Shown piece after piece: positions 15,324 to 22,756 of a stretch of 34,073 nucleotides of DNA. Made by a program: the position numbers and the translations under genes. The notes beneath the pieces are model-generated. The model did no database searches and was not told the DNA's origin. It saw nothing but the letters and a program-made list of their open reading frames with translations. The stretch's first letter is position 1; the number at the start of each line of letters is the position of its first letter. The DNA comes from JBGSYN01 sp041750975 (GTDB lineage: Bacteria; Pseudomonadota; Alphaproteobacteria; Geminicoccales; Geminicoccaceae), in the NCBI GenBank assembly GCA_041750975.1, contig JBGSYN010000151.1, forward strand, positions 1 to 34,073, read 5' to 3'.

Positions 15324-16745
15324 TTAGTCGGTCAGGGTCGCAAGGTCGATTTTCTGCGCCTGGACAACGATGCATTCCTGTTCCTGCCGCTTGAGCGCGG
15401 CACAGGCTTGTTCCGCTGCCTGCAGGCTGAGACCGATGACACGAGCCCGATAGATCTGCTTGCGCCGGCCCTGCAGGCCGCTGATATCGATATTGCCCCG
15501 CAGCAAAATGGACGGCACCTTTCTCGCGGCAGTCAGCGCCGCACGGCGTGCCTTGGCGGGATCGTGGTAGGCGCCGACCTGGACGCCATAACGTCCTTCG
15601 GCCTCGAGTTTGGACGGACCCTTACGAAGTGCCGAAATTGCCGGTCCTTGGGCCGGCATCAACCGGTTCGGACGCGACATCGACGAGGTCGGAACGGCAT
15701 CGGCGTCCAACTGCTGAACCGCATCGGCAAATTCCTGCGGGATCTCTTGCGATGTCTTGGTCGGGGCGGGCGCGCTCCGTGCACTTTCTGGGTCATCCCT
15801 GACGGCACGCGCCTCAGGTTCGACGATCAAATCAGTCGAGCCCTGTTCGAGATCGGATGCCCGGGCAATCAGGGCCTCAAATTCGGGTCGCTGCCGGGGC
15901 AGGACGACGAATTGGGGTCTTTTCTTGAGACTGGCGAAACTCTGATTGAGAATCTGCTCCATATGGGCGTCGCGACTGCGGCCGGTCTTGCCGCCGAACA
16001 CGACAGCGACCAGTCGGCGGCCGTCGCGCTTCGCCGAGGCTGCGAGGTTGAATCCCGATGCGCCGATATACCCGGTCTTCAGCCCGTCCATGCCGGCATA
16101 ACGCGCCATCAGCCGGTTATGCGTGCGAAAGGTCTGGCCACTCCAGGCAAATGACGGTGCCGAGAACAGGTGATAATAGCCCGGAAAATCGTCGATCAGG
16201 CGCCTCGAAAGCTGGATCATATCGCGAGCTGTGGTCCGCTGCGCGCTATTCGGCAGGCCGGAGGCATTGCGAAAGGTTGTCGAGGCCATGCCGAGCTGAC
16301 GCGCGCGTGCCGTCATCAACTCGGCAAAGCGTTGCTCACTTCCGGCGAGCCCTTCCGCAACGACGACCGCAACGTCGTTGGCGGATTTGATCGTGAGGGC
16401 ACCGATCGCTTCACGCACTGTGATGGTCGAACCCGTTCGCAACCCCAGCTTCGAGGCCGGCATTTGCGCCGCCTGTTTCGACACGCGAAGTTTGGTGGTC
16501 GGCGCGATCTTGCCCGCCTCGATACTCTCGAAGACGAGATAGAGGGTCATCATCTTGGTGAGAGAGGCCGGATAGACCCAACTGTCCGAATTGCGTGAAA
16601 AGAGGATGTCGCCCGTGTCGTTGTCGACCACCATGGCGGCATAACGCCGGGCTTCGGCCGGCCCCGCCGCAACAATCAAGGCGAACGCGACAAGCACCAT
16701 TAAGAATGCTGGAAAAACCGTGCGATAGGGTCTTCCCGACTTCAT
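15324..16745 (-). CDS. D-alanyl-D-alanine carboxypeptidase (S11, PBP5/6 type) with C-terminal SPOR domain
   Basis: 473 residues from ATG 16745; an upstream TTG (16784) would only add residues before the signal peptide. Residues 1-32 are a signal peptide ending AAGPAEA. The serine-peptidase S11 motifs are complete: SLTK (Ser61-Lys64), SAN (121-123) and KTG (223-225). The enzyme trims terminal D-Ala from peptidoglycan pentapeptides in the periplasm. A Pro/Ala/acidic linker (about 300-390) leads to a SPOR domain (YGVQVGAYHD...ARVIGLS), which binds denuded glycan at division sites. DacA/DacC-SPOR fusions are common in alphaproteobacteria. It is downstream of and co-directional with the TPR/SH3 and glmU genes; about 215 bp upstream is free and may hold its own promoter. 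Confidence 0.93.
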   Translation of the reverse strand: MKSGRPYRTVFPAFLMVLVAFALIVAAGPAEARRYAAMVVDNDTGDILFSRNSDSWVYPASLTKMMTLYLVFESIEAGKIAPTTKLRVSKQAAQMPASKLGLRTGSTITVREAIGALTIKSANDVAVVVAEGLAGSEQRFAELMTARARQLGMASTTFRNASGLPNSAQRTTARDMIQLSRRLIDDFPGYYHLFSAPSFAWSGQTFRTHNRLMARYAGMDGLKTGYIGASGFNLAASAKRDGRRLVAVVFGGKTGRSRDAHMEQILNQSFASLKKRPQFVVLPRQRPEFEALIARASDLEQGSTDLIVEPEARAVRDDPESARSAPAPTKTSQEIPQEFADAVQQLDADAVPTSSMSRPNRLMPAQGPAISALRKGPSKLEAEGRYGVQVGAYHDPAKARRAALTAARKVPSILLRGNIDISGLQGRRKQIYRARVIGLSLQAAEQACAALKRQEQECIVVQAQKIDLATLTD

Positions 16746-16960
16746 CCGTTCACTGGTCCGTCTCAATGTTTCCGCGCCACGCAAACCTATCGGGTTATGT
16801 CATACCGCCGTCTTGGCGCAACAAAGTTAAGATTTCCTTTAGACGACAATGATGAGCTCGGAAAAGAGCCATACATCAACCGAGCACGACAAGTCCGTCG
16901 ATGAGCACAGTTTTTTCCGATCCCGAGGCAAATACGTCACGCATCGGTTCGCCTTTAGCT

Positions 16961-18253
16961 CTATTCGACGACTTCGAGCCAGCTGCCGTAGACGTAGCCG
17001 CGTTCGCCGGTGGGAGCCTCGATTTCATACCATCCCAGCTCGACACCGAAAGAAGGCATGATTGCCCCGCTGCCGATCGTGCCGACGCGATCGAATTCAT
17101 TGCCGGGCCCTGCCCGAAAATTGACCGGGTTGATGGTGCGTACTCGGGTAACCGCCGACCTTGTCTGTCCACCGTCCGGATTTGCCGAGTTTTCGCTACG
17201 TTCCTGCAAATTCGCCAATCGCTCATCCTGGCCTGTCGCATCACTGGGACCGTCCGCCCCTGCATCGGCAAGGTCTTCGGCAGGAGCGGTCGCGGCAGAA
17301 GCCTCTTCCGACAGGCTTTGTGCCGCCGATTGGCCGGAATTGGCAACCTCCGCGGGTCTTTCTTCGGGCAGAGGCTCTTCCGCAACGCCCGCGGGATCGG
17401 TTGCATCGACCTGAGATGCGGCAGGATCCGCGGCGGTCGTTTCAGCCTCGGGACGCGGTGCCACGGATGCCTCCGTGGTACCTGTTGGCGATGGTGGCGG
17501 TGTGGCCTCTCGAGCGATCTCGGTCTGATCCGTGGCTTCGGGCAATGATGCCTGCTGGGGCTCCTCCTGTCCGGTCGGTGTGTCGTCGAGCGCATCCGCC
17601 GTCGCCTCTGCGTCCCCGCTGGCTGGCGCGACCGAATTTGGGGCCGAACGGGCCAGAACGGTCGCCTCCTGCATCTGCCGGCGGGCATCGAGCATCAGAT
17701 CGGAAATGACCCGCTCGCCGGGTTCGAGCGTTTCGGCGCGTTCGAGGTCGAGCAGGGCATCCTCGTAGCGCTTTTCCTGCAGCGCCAGTTCGCCGCGACG
17801 CATATAGGCGAGGTAATGGTCCGGCGCGATCCCGATTGCGCGATTATAGTCATCGAGGGCATTTTCGAAGTCGCCGAGATTGAGATAGGCGAAACCCCGA
17901 TTGACCAGTGCCACCCGCATATTCTTGAGCGTTGTCGGATCTTCCGGCCGCAACGCCAGCGCGTCCTCATAGTCCTGCATGGCCCGGTCATAGTCGCCGA
18001 GTTCGCCATAGGTGACGCCGCGGTTATTGAGCGTGATCGCCATCGCATCGATATCGAGATCCCCCGAGATGACGGCGCGGGTGAAGGATTCGACGGCGCG
18101 TTCATACTGGCCGCGCTTGAACGCACTATTGCCTTCACTGACATCCTCTAGGCCGTCCGCAAATGCCGAACCAGCCAGGGCCAGCGCGAACAGAATGAGC
18201 ACCACCCTCGGCAGGAATCTGAAACCAACGGCGAGGCCGGTCAATCGGCGCAT
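16961..18253 (-). CDS. Secreted TPR protein with C-terminal SH3-like domain
   Basis: 430 residues. The start is fixed by a perfect AAGGAGG (complement of 18261-18267) seven bases before ATG 18253. Residues 1-33 are a signal peptide ending AGSAFA. Residues about 35-195 contain three to four TPR units (GNSAFKRGQYERAVESF, NNRGVTYGELGDYDRAM, NRGFAYLNLGDFENAL, YMRRGELALQEKRYEDAL). Then a long low-complexity linker of Ala, Pro, Glu and Thr runs to about 365. The last ~60 residues form a bacterial SH3 (SH3b) domain with NFRAGPGNEFDRVG, W and GYVYGSWLEVVE. SH3b domains commonly bind cell-wall peptides, and TPRs bind proteins, so a periplasmic scaffold is likely. Function is not known. It lies 40 bp downstream of glmU on the same strand, which fits an envelope role. 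Confidence 0.88.
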   Translation of the reverse strand: MRRLTGLAVGFRFLPRVVLILFALALAGSAFADGLEDVSEGNSAFKRGQYERAVESFTRAVISGDLDIDAMAITLNNRGVTYGELGDYDRAMQDYEDALALRPEDPTTLKNMRVALVNRGFAYLNLGDFENALDDYNRAIGIAPDHYLAYMRRGELALQEKRYEDALLDLERAETLEPGERVISDLMLDARRQMQEATVLARSAPNSVAPASGDAEATADALDDTPTGQEEPQQASLPEATDQTEIAREATPPPSPTGTTEASVAPRPEAETTAADPAASQVDATDPAGVAEEPLPEERPAEVANSGQSAAQSLSEEASAATAPAEDLADAGADGPSDATGQDERLANLQERSENSANPDGGQTRSAVTRVRTINPVNFRAGPGNEFDRVGTIGSGAIMPSFGVELGWYEIEAPTGERGYVYGSWLEVVE

Positions 18254-18293
18254 CTTTTCTCCTCCTTCGAAACGAACGGTATTGTTTGTAGGT

Positions 18294-19652
18294 TCACGAT
18301 GGGTCCGAATCCTTGCCCCCATTCAGTCGATTTCTGATTTGGGGGGCACGGGCCTCAAACGTCTGCTGTCGCTCCCGGGCGATCGCCAGGGCCTGATCGG
18401 GCACGTTCTCGGTCAACGTGCTGCCGGCGCCGACGATGGCATGCTCGCCGACCTCGATCGGCGCCACCAATGCCGAGTTGGACCCGATAAAGGCCCCCGC
18501 CCCGATCCTCGTGCGATGCTTGGCGAATCCGTCATAATTGCACGTGATGGTACCGGCACCGATGTTGGCGTGCTCACCGATTTCGCAATCCCCGAGATAG
18601 CTCAGATGATTGGCTTTGGCATACTCGCCAAGCGCCGTGTTCTTGAGTTCGACGAAATTGCCGACGCGAGCACCTGCCTGCACATGGGTGTTCGGACGCA
18701 GGCGCGCGAACGGCCCGACCACGGCCGAAGCCTCGATCCTGACACCTTCGAGGTGGCTGAAGCTTCTGACGGTGGCGCCAGTTGCAACCGACACGCCGGG
18801 ACCGAAGACGACGTAAGCCTCGATCGTCGCTCCTGGCCCGATCACTGTATCCGCTGCGAGCTGCACCGTTTCGGGTGCCGGCATGATGACTCCATGCTCG
18901 AGAGACCTATGGCGTAGACGCTCCTGGAGCAAGGTCGATGCCTCAGCGAGTTGCACTTGCGAGTTGACGCCCACGCCGTCGACCCAATCGCCCTCGGTCG
19001 CCGTACAGCGCCAGCCTCGTTCGGTCGCGAGGCGGACGATGTCCGTCAAATAGTATTCGTTCTTTTCGACCCGGATCGGCATTGCCGACAGCAATTCGGA
19101 GAGTTTCGATGCCGCAACGGCCATGACGCCCGAATTGCATAGACCGCTTTTCTTAAGTTCGGCATCGGCATGGCGCTCTTCGACAAGCTCGATGAGAGCA
19201 CCGGCCGAATCGAACCTGAGGCGCCCGTAACCGCTCGGGTCGGGCGGCCGCATGCCGAGCACGGCAACGGCGGCATCGTCCGCGTCGAGTCGGTCGACAA
19301 GTGCCTTCAGCGTCTCCGATCTGATAAGCGGGGTGTCGCCGTACAGCACCAGCACAATGCCGTCCTGCGGGAGTTCCGGTTGGGCGCATTGCACGGCATG
19401 GCCGGTTCCCAGTGGTGGGTCCTGGATGACGACTCGTACCTCGGAACCGGATTTCTCGACAAGTTCGGCAACGGCGTCCATATCCGGCGCCAGCACGATG
19501 ACGATTGTTTCCGCCTCGACTTGGCGCGCCGTCGCCAGCACGTGGCCGATGAGCGGCAGGCCGGCCAACGGATGCAGGACCTTCGGCAGCGAATTCCGCA
19601 TCCGGGTACCTCGACCTGCGGCAAGGATCGCAATGGATAGGCGTTGCGCCAT
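18294..19652 (-). CDS. glmU: Bifunctional N-acetylglucosamine-1-phosphate uridyltransferase / glucosamine-1-phosphate acetyltransferase
   Basis: 452 residues from ATG 19652, preceded by GGGGAG. The N-terminal nucleotidyltransferase domain opens with ILAAGRGTRM, LPKVLHPLAG, and has GTGHAVQ and LYGDTPLI; KNEYYLTD follows. From about 250 a left-handed beta-helix of hexapeptide repeats carries the acetyltransferase site: LRPNTHV (Arg), VELKN (Lys), NHLSYLGD (His) and GAGTITCNYDG. The enzyme makes UDP-GlcNAc for peptidoglycan and lipopolysaccharide in the cytoplasm. It is complete with all landmark residues. It is divergent from gph and followed closely by the TPR/SH3 gene, so the two are probably co-transcribed. 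Confidence 0.97.
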   Translation of the reverse strand: MAQRLSIAILAAGRGTRMRNSLPKVLHPLAGLPLIGHVLATARQVEAETIVIVLAPDMDAVAELVEKSGSEVRVVIQDPPLGTGHAVQCAQPELPQDGIVLVLYGDTPLIRSETLKALVDRLDADDAAVAVLGMRPPDPSGYGRLRFDSAGALIELVEERHADAELKKSGLCNSGVMAVAASKLSELLSAMPIRVEKNEYYLTDIVRLATERGWRCTATEGDWVDGVGVNSQVQLAEASTLLQERLRHRSLEHGVIMPAPETVQLAADTVIGPGATIEAYVVFGPGVSVATGATVRSFSHLEGVRIEASAVVGPFARLRPNTHVQAGARVGNFVELKNTALGEYAKANHLSYLGDCEIGEHANIGAGTITCNYDGFAKHRTRIGAGAFIGSNSALVAPIEVGEHAIVGAGSTLTENVPDQALAIARERQQTFEARAPQIRNRLNGGKDSDPS

Positions 19653-19672
19653 CTCGTCTCCCCTGTGTCGAC

Positions 19673-19692
19673 ACGCCGGGCCGAACCGGCGT
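19673..19692 (-). other. Hairpin in the glmU leader
   Basis: A perfect 7-bp inverted repeat, ACGCCGG and CCGGCGT, with a 6-base loop lies about 20 bases upstream of the glmU start in the glmU/gph intergenic region. It would fold in the 5' leader of glmU mRNA if transcription starts upstream. It does not resemble a known glmS-type ribozyme. It may be chance in GC-rich DNA. Confidence 0.3.
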
Positions 19693-19766
19693 CGGGCTCG
19701 TATCGAGTGCGACAATAGGTTTTGAGTTTAGCAGGTTGCCTTGGGCAAGCCAAAAAAGGACGAACC

Positions 19767-20432
19767 GTGAGCCGATTTGAAGCGATCGTTTTCGATCTCG
19801 ATGGAACACTCGTGGAAACGGCTCCCGATTTGCAGGCTATTCTAGCCGATGTTCTGGGCGAGATCGATGTGGTCGCACCTTCCGTTGAAAGAACGCGCCC
19901 CTTGATCGGCCGTGGTGCGAGGCGTCTGATCGAAGCCGCTTTGGAGGTTGCATCCTACGAGGCGGATGCGGCCCTGCTCGATGAACTGCATCGCCGTTTC
20001 ATGGCGATCTACAATGCCAAACCTTGTCGTCTCAGTACGCCCTACCCGGGTGTTCGAGAAACGCTCGCGGGATTTGCCGCCGAGGGCCGTCTCATGGGCG
20101 TGTGCACGAACAAACCTCAACGCCCGAGCAATGCTTTGCTGGAGGCACTCGGCCTGTCGCATTTTTTCGGCTCGATTATCGGTGCCGACACACTGCCTGT
20201 GCGCAAACCGGATCCGGCGCATCTTCAGACCGTACTGGATGAACTTGGTGCCTCGCGGGATCGAGCCGTCATGATCGGCGACAGCGCCACCGATTTGATG
20301 GCGGCACGCGCGGTGGGAATGCCCTGCGTTCTGGTCAGCTTCGGCTACACCGAGACACCCGCGATCGAGCTTGGCGCCGACCGCGTGATCGATCGTTTCG
20401 ACCAGCTTCCGGAAACACTGGCGAGCCTTTGA
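19767..20432 (+). CDS. gph: Phosphoglycolate phosphatase (HAD superfamily)
   Basis: 221 residues from GTG 19767, which follows AAAGGA at proper spacing; the upstream TTG at 19722 would add residues before the HAD motif without an SD. Motif I is FDLDGTLVETAPD, motif II sits in MGVCTNKP, the motif III Lys is in PVRKPDP, and motif IV is MIGDSATDLMAAR. The helical cap (about 20-85) is of the Gph/PGMB type. It hydrolyses 2-phosphoglycolate formed by DNA repair or RuBP oxygenation. Related HAD phosphatases (MupP, pyrophosphatase PpaX) have similar sequences, and the position next to glmU makes the MupP peptidoglycan-recycling enzyme worth considering. Confidence 0.87.
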   Translation: MSRFEAIVFDLDGTLVETAPDLQAILADVLGEIDVVAPSVERTRPLIGRGARRLIEAALEVASYEADAALLDELHRRFMAIYNAKPCRLSTPYPGVRETLAGFAAEGRLMGVCTNKPQRPSNALLEALGLSHFFGSIIGADTLPVRKPDPAHLQTVLDELGASRDRAVMIGDSATDLMAARAVGMPCVLVSFGYTETPAIELGADRVIDRFDQLPETLASL

Positions 20433-20433
20433 C

Positions 20434-20468
20434 GCCGGATCTTTCCATCTGTTCCGGCACTATCCGGC
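20434..20468 (+). terminator. Possible stem-loop after gph
   Basis: GCCGGAT and ATCCGGC form a perfect 7-bp stem around a 21-base loop, with an alternative inner pairing GCCGGA/TCCGGC. It begins just past the gph stop and ends against the -35 of the tRNA promoter. There is no T-run, so it may be a weak or factor-dependent terminator only. Confidence 0.3.
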
Positions 20469-20497
20469 TTGACACTCTCGAGGCTGAACCCTACCCA
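20469..20497 (+). promoter_or_regulatory. Promoter candidate for tRNA-Val
   Basis: A consensus TTGACA at 20469-20474 is followed after 17 bases by TACCCA (20492-20497). The -35 is perfect and the -10 is weak, as often seen in alphaproteobacterial stable-RNA promoters. It would start transcription about 30 bases before the tRNA. It is the best promoter-like sequence in the window. Confidence 0.45.
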
Positions 20498-20533
20498 GAA
20501 AAATTGCCTGAACCCTGCAAAATCGGCCGGCAT

Positions 20534-20608
20534 GGGTGCGTAGCTCAGCGGGAGAGCACTCGCTTCACACGCGAGGGGTCACTGGTTCAATCCCAGTCGC
20601 GCCCACCA
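20534..20608 (+). tRNA. tRNA-Val (anticodon CAC)
   Basis: A complete cloverleaf of 75 nt including an encoded CCA. The acceptor stem GGGTGCG (20534-20540) pairs with CGCGCCC (20598-20604) with one G-U. The D arm is GCTC...GAGC. The anticodon stem CTCGC/GCGAG encloses loop TTCACAC, giving anticodon CAC, which reads GUG valine codons. The T arm is ACTGG-TTCAATC-CCAGT. The discriminator is A. It is on the same strand as gph and the downstream DUF429-like gene, which starts 18 bases after the CCA. Confidence 0.97.
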
Positions 20609-20625
20609 TTCTTCTCCATCGCCAC

Positions 20626-21435
20626 ATGGCTGTGATCGAGGCGAGTGCTGTGCTCGGCATCGATGTCGGCTACTCACAGAGGCGCCGCTCGAGTGCCGCT
20701 TGTGTGCTCTGCTGGAACGCAGACGAGGTCGAGTGGTCGATGGCACGGTTTCGCGCGATCGAGCCCGAACGCACCGAATCCATCCGCCGCCTGACGACAG
20801 GAACATCGCTGCTGGCTGCGGCTTTCGACGGTCCGATCGGCGCGGGACTTGAAACCATCGGCAGTTACCGGATGGCCGAACGCATGTTGACCCGCCGACT
20901 CGGCAAGAAAATCGGCAAGCCTGGCCAGTCGAATTCGCCCTTTGGCAGGCTATTGAACCAGGCAGCAAGCGACTATGCGCATATTGTGGTCAAGGAGTGC
21001 GAAGTAGCCCCTGCGACTCATGCAGCGGCAATCCACGAGAAAGCGCTCGTCGAGGCCTTCCCGAGTGCATTTATGGGCATGATGATCGCCGAACCGGAGA
21101 CACTCGATGTTGCGCGCAACAATCGCTCCGATCGCTATTTCGAGCGTCTTCGGGACGATGGCAGCTTCGTCAACCTGAGCGAAACGCTCCTGCCCGGCAG
21201 AAAGGTGCGGCCTTCCCTTTCAGGCATCACCGATCATGACGAGCGCGCCGCCTTTGTCTGCGCCCTTACGGCACTCGGTGTGGCTACCGGGCAGACCGTC
21301 TCGGTGGGTGACGAACAAGGCTGGATTTTCCTGCCGCCCCCATCATTGGTCCAGGGCTGGGCGATGGCGGACCTGCATTCCAATGCGGCGGAATATTCGA
21401 GTGACGCGCTGCGCGTTACCGCCGGACAGGCCTAA
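20626..21435 (+). CDS. DUF429-like predicted RNase H-fold protein
   Basis: 269 residues from ATG 20626. An earlier in-frame start would lie inside the tRNA and is rejected. Recognisable blocks are LGIDVGYS near the N-terminus, an acidic strand AAFDGPIG near 67, and EAFPSAFMGMM near 143. This D...D...E pattern matches DUF429, predicted to be RNase H-like. The function is unknown; nuclease activity is a prediction for the family only. There is no clear Shine-Dalgarno sequence and only 17 bases between the tRNA CCA and the ATG, so it may be expressed from the tRNA promoter after processing. Its TAA overlaps the convergent stop by 4 bp (CTAA). Confidence 0.7.
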   Translation: MAVIEASAVLGIDVGYSQRRRSSAACVLCWNADEVEWSMARFRAIEPERTESIRRLTTGTSLLAAAFDGPIGAGLETIGSYRMAERMLTRRLGKKIGKPGQSNSPFGRLLNQAASDYAHIVVKECEVAPATHAAAIHEKALVEAFPSAFMGMMIAEPETLDVARNNRSDRYFERLRDDGSFVNLSETLLPGRKVRPSLSGITDHDERAAFVCALTALGVATGQTVSVGDEQGWIFLPPPSLVQGWAMADLHSNAAEYSSDALRVTAGQA

Positions 21436-21860
21436 GCTGCCTGGCTCGGCACCCGTTCGAGAATACACCCGGCGATCCGCCATGAGCCGTCGGCCTGCCG
21501 TTCCATCGGATAGACGGCGATCACCGGCTCCCCGTCGGGCCCGACAAACAAGACGCGCTGTGCCGGCATTCCCTGGTATGTGATGAGGTTGAGGAACTCG
21601 ACCGATTGCGGCCGATACACCATCTCATAACCGCCCCGGACTATGTTCATGAAGTTTTCGGGATTGCCGAACTGCTGTTTGATACCGGGGGCGGCATAGC
21701 TGAACGCTGTCGCACCATCGTCGCGCTGGAAGGCGTCGAGCTGGGTTTGGATGACCGCCACGATCGCCGGTTTTGAGGCCTGCTCCTGCGCCTGGCTGTG
21801 AGGCACAAAAGCCACCGCCATGGCAATCACCAAAACGGCCGCCTGGACTGTTCGTAGCAT
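21432..21860 (-). CDS. Secreted DUF4864-like protein
   Basis: 142 residues from ATG 21860. An adjoining ATG (21863) is also possible; CAGGAG sits seven bases from the former and four from the latter. Residues 1-26 are a signal peptide ending HSQA. The mature part begins with IVAVIQTQLDAFQRDDGATAFSYAAPGIKQQFG and contains PQSVEFLN and W-R-I-A-G-C, as in DUF4864 proteins, a small NTF2-like fold of unknown function. No catalytic residues are known. It is the last gene of a long minus-strand series, 58 bp after the DUF1289 gene. Confidence 0.8.
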   Translation of the reverse strand: MLRTVQAAVLVIAMAVAFVPHSQAQEQASKPAIVAVIQTQLDAFQRDDGATAFSYAAPGIKQQFGNPENFMNIVRGGYEMVYRPQSVEFLNLITYQGMPAQRVLFVGPDGEPVIAVYPMERQADGSWRIAGCILERVPSQAA

Positions 21861-21918
21861 CATCGATCTCCTGCTTGGATCAATGGAACTAGATGCGGTG
21901 GCCCATGCGGCAAGCGAG

Positions 21919-22167
21919 CTAATGCGAGCGCGTACGGAGTCGACGGCGAGGCGAGGCATCGGCAATGCCGGTCCGACCGCGCGCCCGTCGGCGTTGCCGT
22001 AACTTCTGGACGATCGCCAGACGCTCATGGGCCGAAGCCAACGGCCAGGCACCGATCTCCTCGGGCGTGCGCAGACATCCCGCACAGAGCCCTGTCTCGG
22101 GCTCCAATTCGCAAATGCCCACACAGGGCGATGCAACATCCAACGGACTATCCTCATCCATCGTCAT
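21919..22167 (-). CDS. DUF1289 protein with four-cysteine motif
   Basis: 82 residues. The core SPCVGICELEPETGLCAGC with RTPEEIGAW is the DUF1289 signature; its four Cys (two CxxxC/CxxC pairs) suggest a zinc or Fe-S site. The following ERLAIVQKLRQRRRARGR is basic. Function unknown. The start is ATG 22167 (ATG 22161 is an alternative), 10 bp after the rsmD stop. The last 20 residues are an Arg-rich extension beyond the domain. Confidence 0.85.
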   Translation of the reverse strand: MTMDEDSPLDVASPCVGICELEPETGLCAGCLRTPEEIGAWPLASAHERLAIVQKLRQRRRARGRTGIADASPRRRLRTRSH

Positions 22168-22177
22168 CAAGGCCCGA

Positions 22178-22726
22178 TCAAGATGTCAGCCTCAGAAAAT
22201 GAAAGCAGGCGGCGCCATATCGCCTGATCTCTTCAAGGACCAAAGCTTCCGGGATGGTCGGCTCCTGGCGCGCGGCCGTCTCGCACACCACCCGTGCATC
22301 CGGTCCGAGCCAGCCGCCATTCAAAAGTCCCTCGAGTGCCGGTGTCAGCCCCGCGGATCCATAAGGTGGATCGACAAACACGAGATCGAACGGCTCAAGG
22401 GAGCGCGGCAACCTAGTCGCATCCATAATCCTGCAATCGACGATATCGGAAAGATCCAGTTCCTCGATAGTGCGCCGGATCAATTTAGCGGCGGGCCGCG
22501 CATTCTCGATCATGACCACGGCCTCGGCACCGCGCGACGCCGCTTCAAAGCCGACCGCCCCCGAGCCTGCGAACAAATCCAGGAAACGACAACCCTCAAC
22601 AGGCGGGGCGCCATGGCTCAAGATATCGAAGAGCGCTTCGCGGGCCCTGTCGCTGGTGGGCCGGGTCGTGTCGTCCGCCGGCGAATGAAGACGCCGGCCG
22701 CGCAGCCTGCCGCCAATAATGCGCAT
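22178..22726 (-). CDS. rsmD: 16S rRNA (guanine-966 N2)-methyltransferase
   Basis: 182 residues, normal for RsmD. It begins MRIIGGRLRGRRL, has the family block RPTSDRAREALFDIL, the SAM motif FLDLFAGSGAVGFEAASRGA, and the catalytic VFVDPPYG. It methylates G966 of 16S rRNA in 30S particles. The start ATG (22724-22726) comes directly after a TGA that ends a four-codon minicistron (see the repeat at 22724-22756). It is co-directional with the pseudouridine synthase gene. Confidence 0.95.
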   Translation of the reverse strand: MRIIGGRLRGRRLHSPADDTTRPTSDRAREALFDILSHGAPPVEGCRFLDLFAGSGAVGFEAASRGAEAVVMIENARPAAKLIRRTIEELDLSDIVDCRIMDATRLPRSLEPFDLVFVDPPYGSAGLTPALEGLLNGGWLGPDARVVCETAARQEPTIPEALVLEEIRRYGAACFHFLRLTS

Positions 22727-22756
22727 TCAGGCAACCCGCACTCAGGCAACCCGCAT
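22724..22756 (-). repeat. 15-bp tandem repeat forming two four-codon minicistrons before rsmD
   Basis: On the minus strand the pseudouridine synthase TGA is followed immediately by ATG CGG GTT GCC TGA, then GTG CGG GTT GCC TGA, then the rsmD start ATG CGC ATT. The two units are 15 bases long and differ at one base; the rsmD start is a partial third copy. All starts and stops are in one frame. It could be a slippage duplication of the start region, and it would let ribosomes terminate and restart at each unit. Confidence 0.85.

Noticed and set aside
19731..19750. Stem-loop TTGCC-TTG-GGCAA upstream of gph as a terminator.
   Set aside because: The stem is five base pairs and is followed by an A-run, not a T-run, in the gph direction; no gene ends there on either strand.
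20534..20608. tRNA-Val as a possible integration site for a mobile island.
   Set aside because: No integrase, no repeated tRNA 3' end downstream in the window, and neighbouring genes look like core genes.
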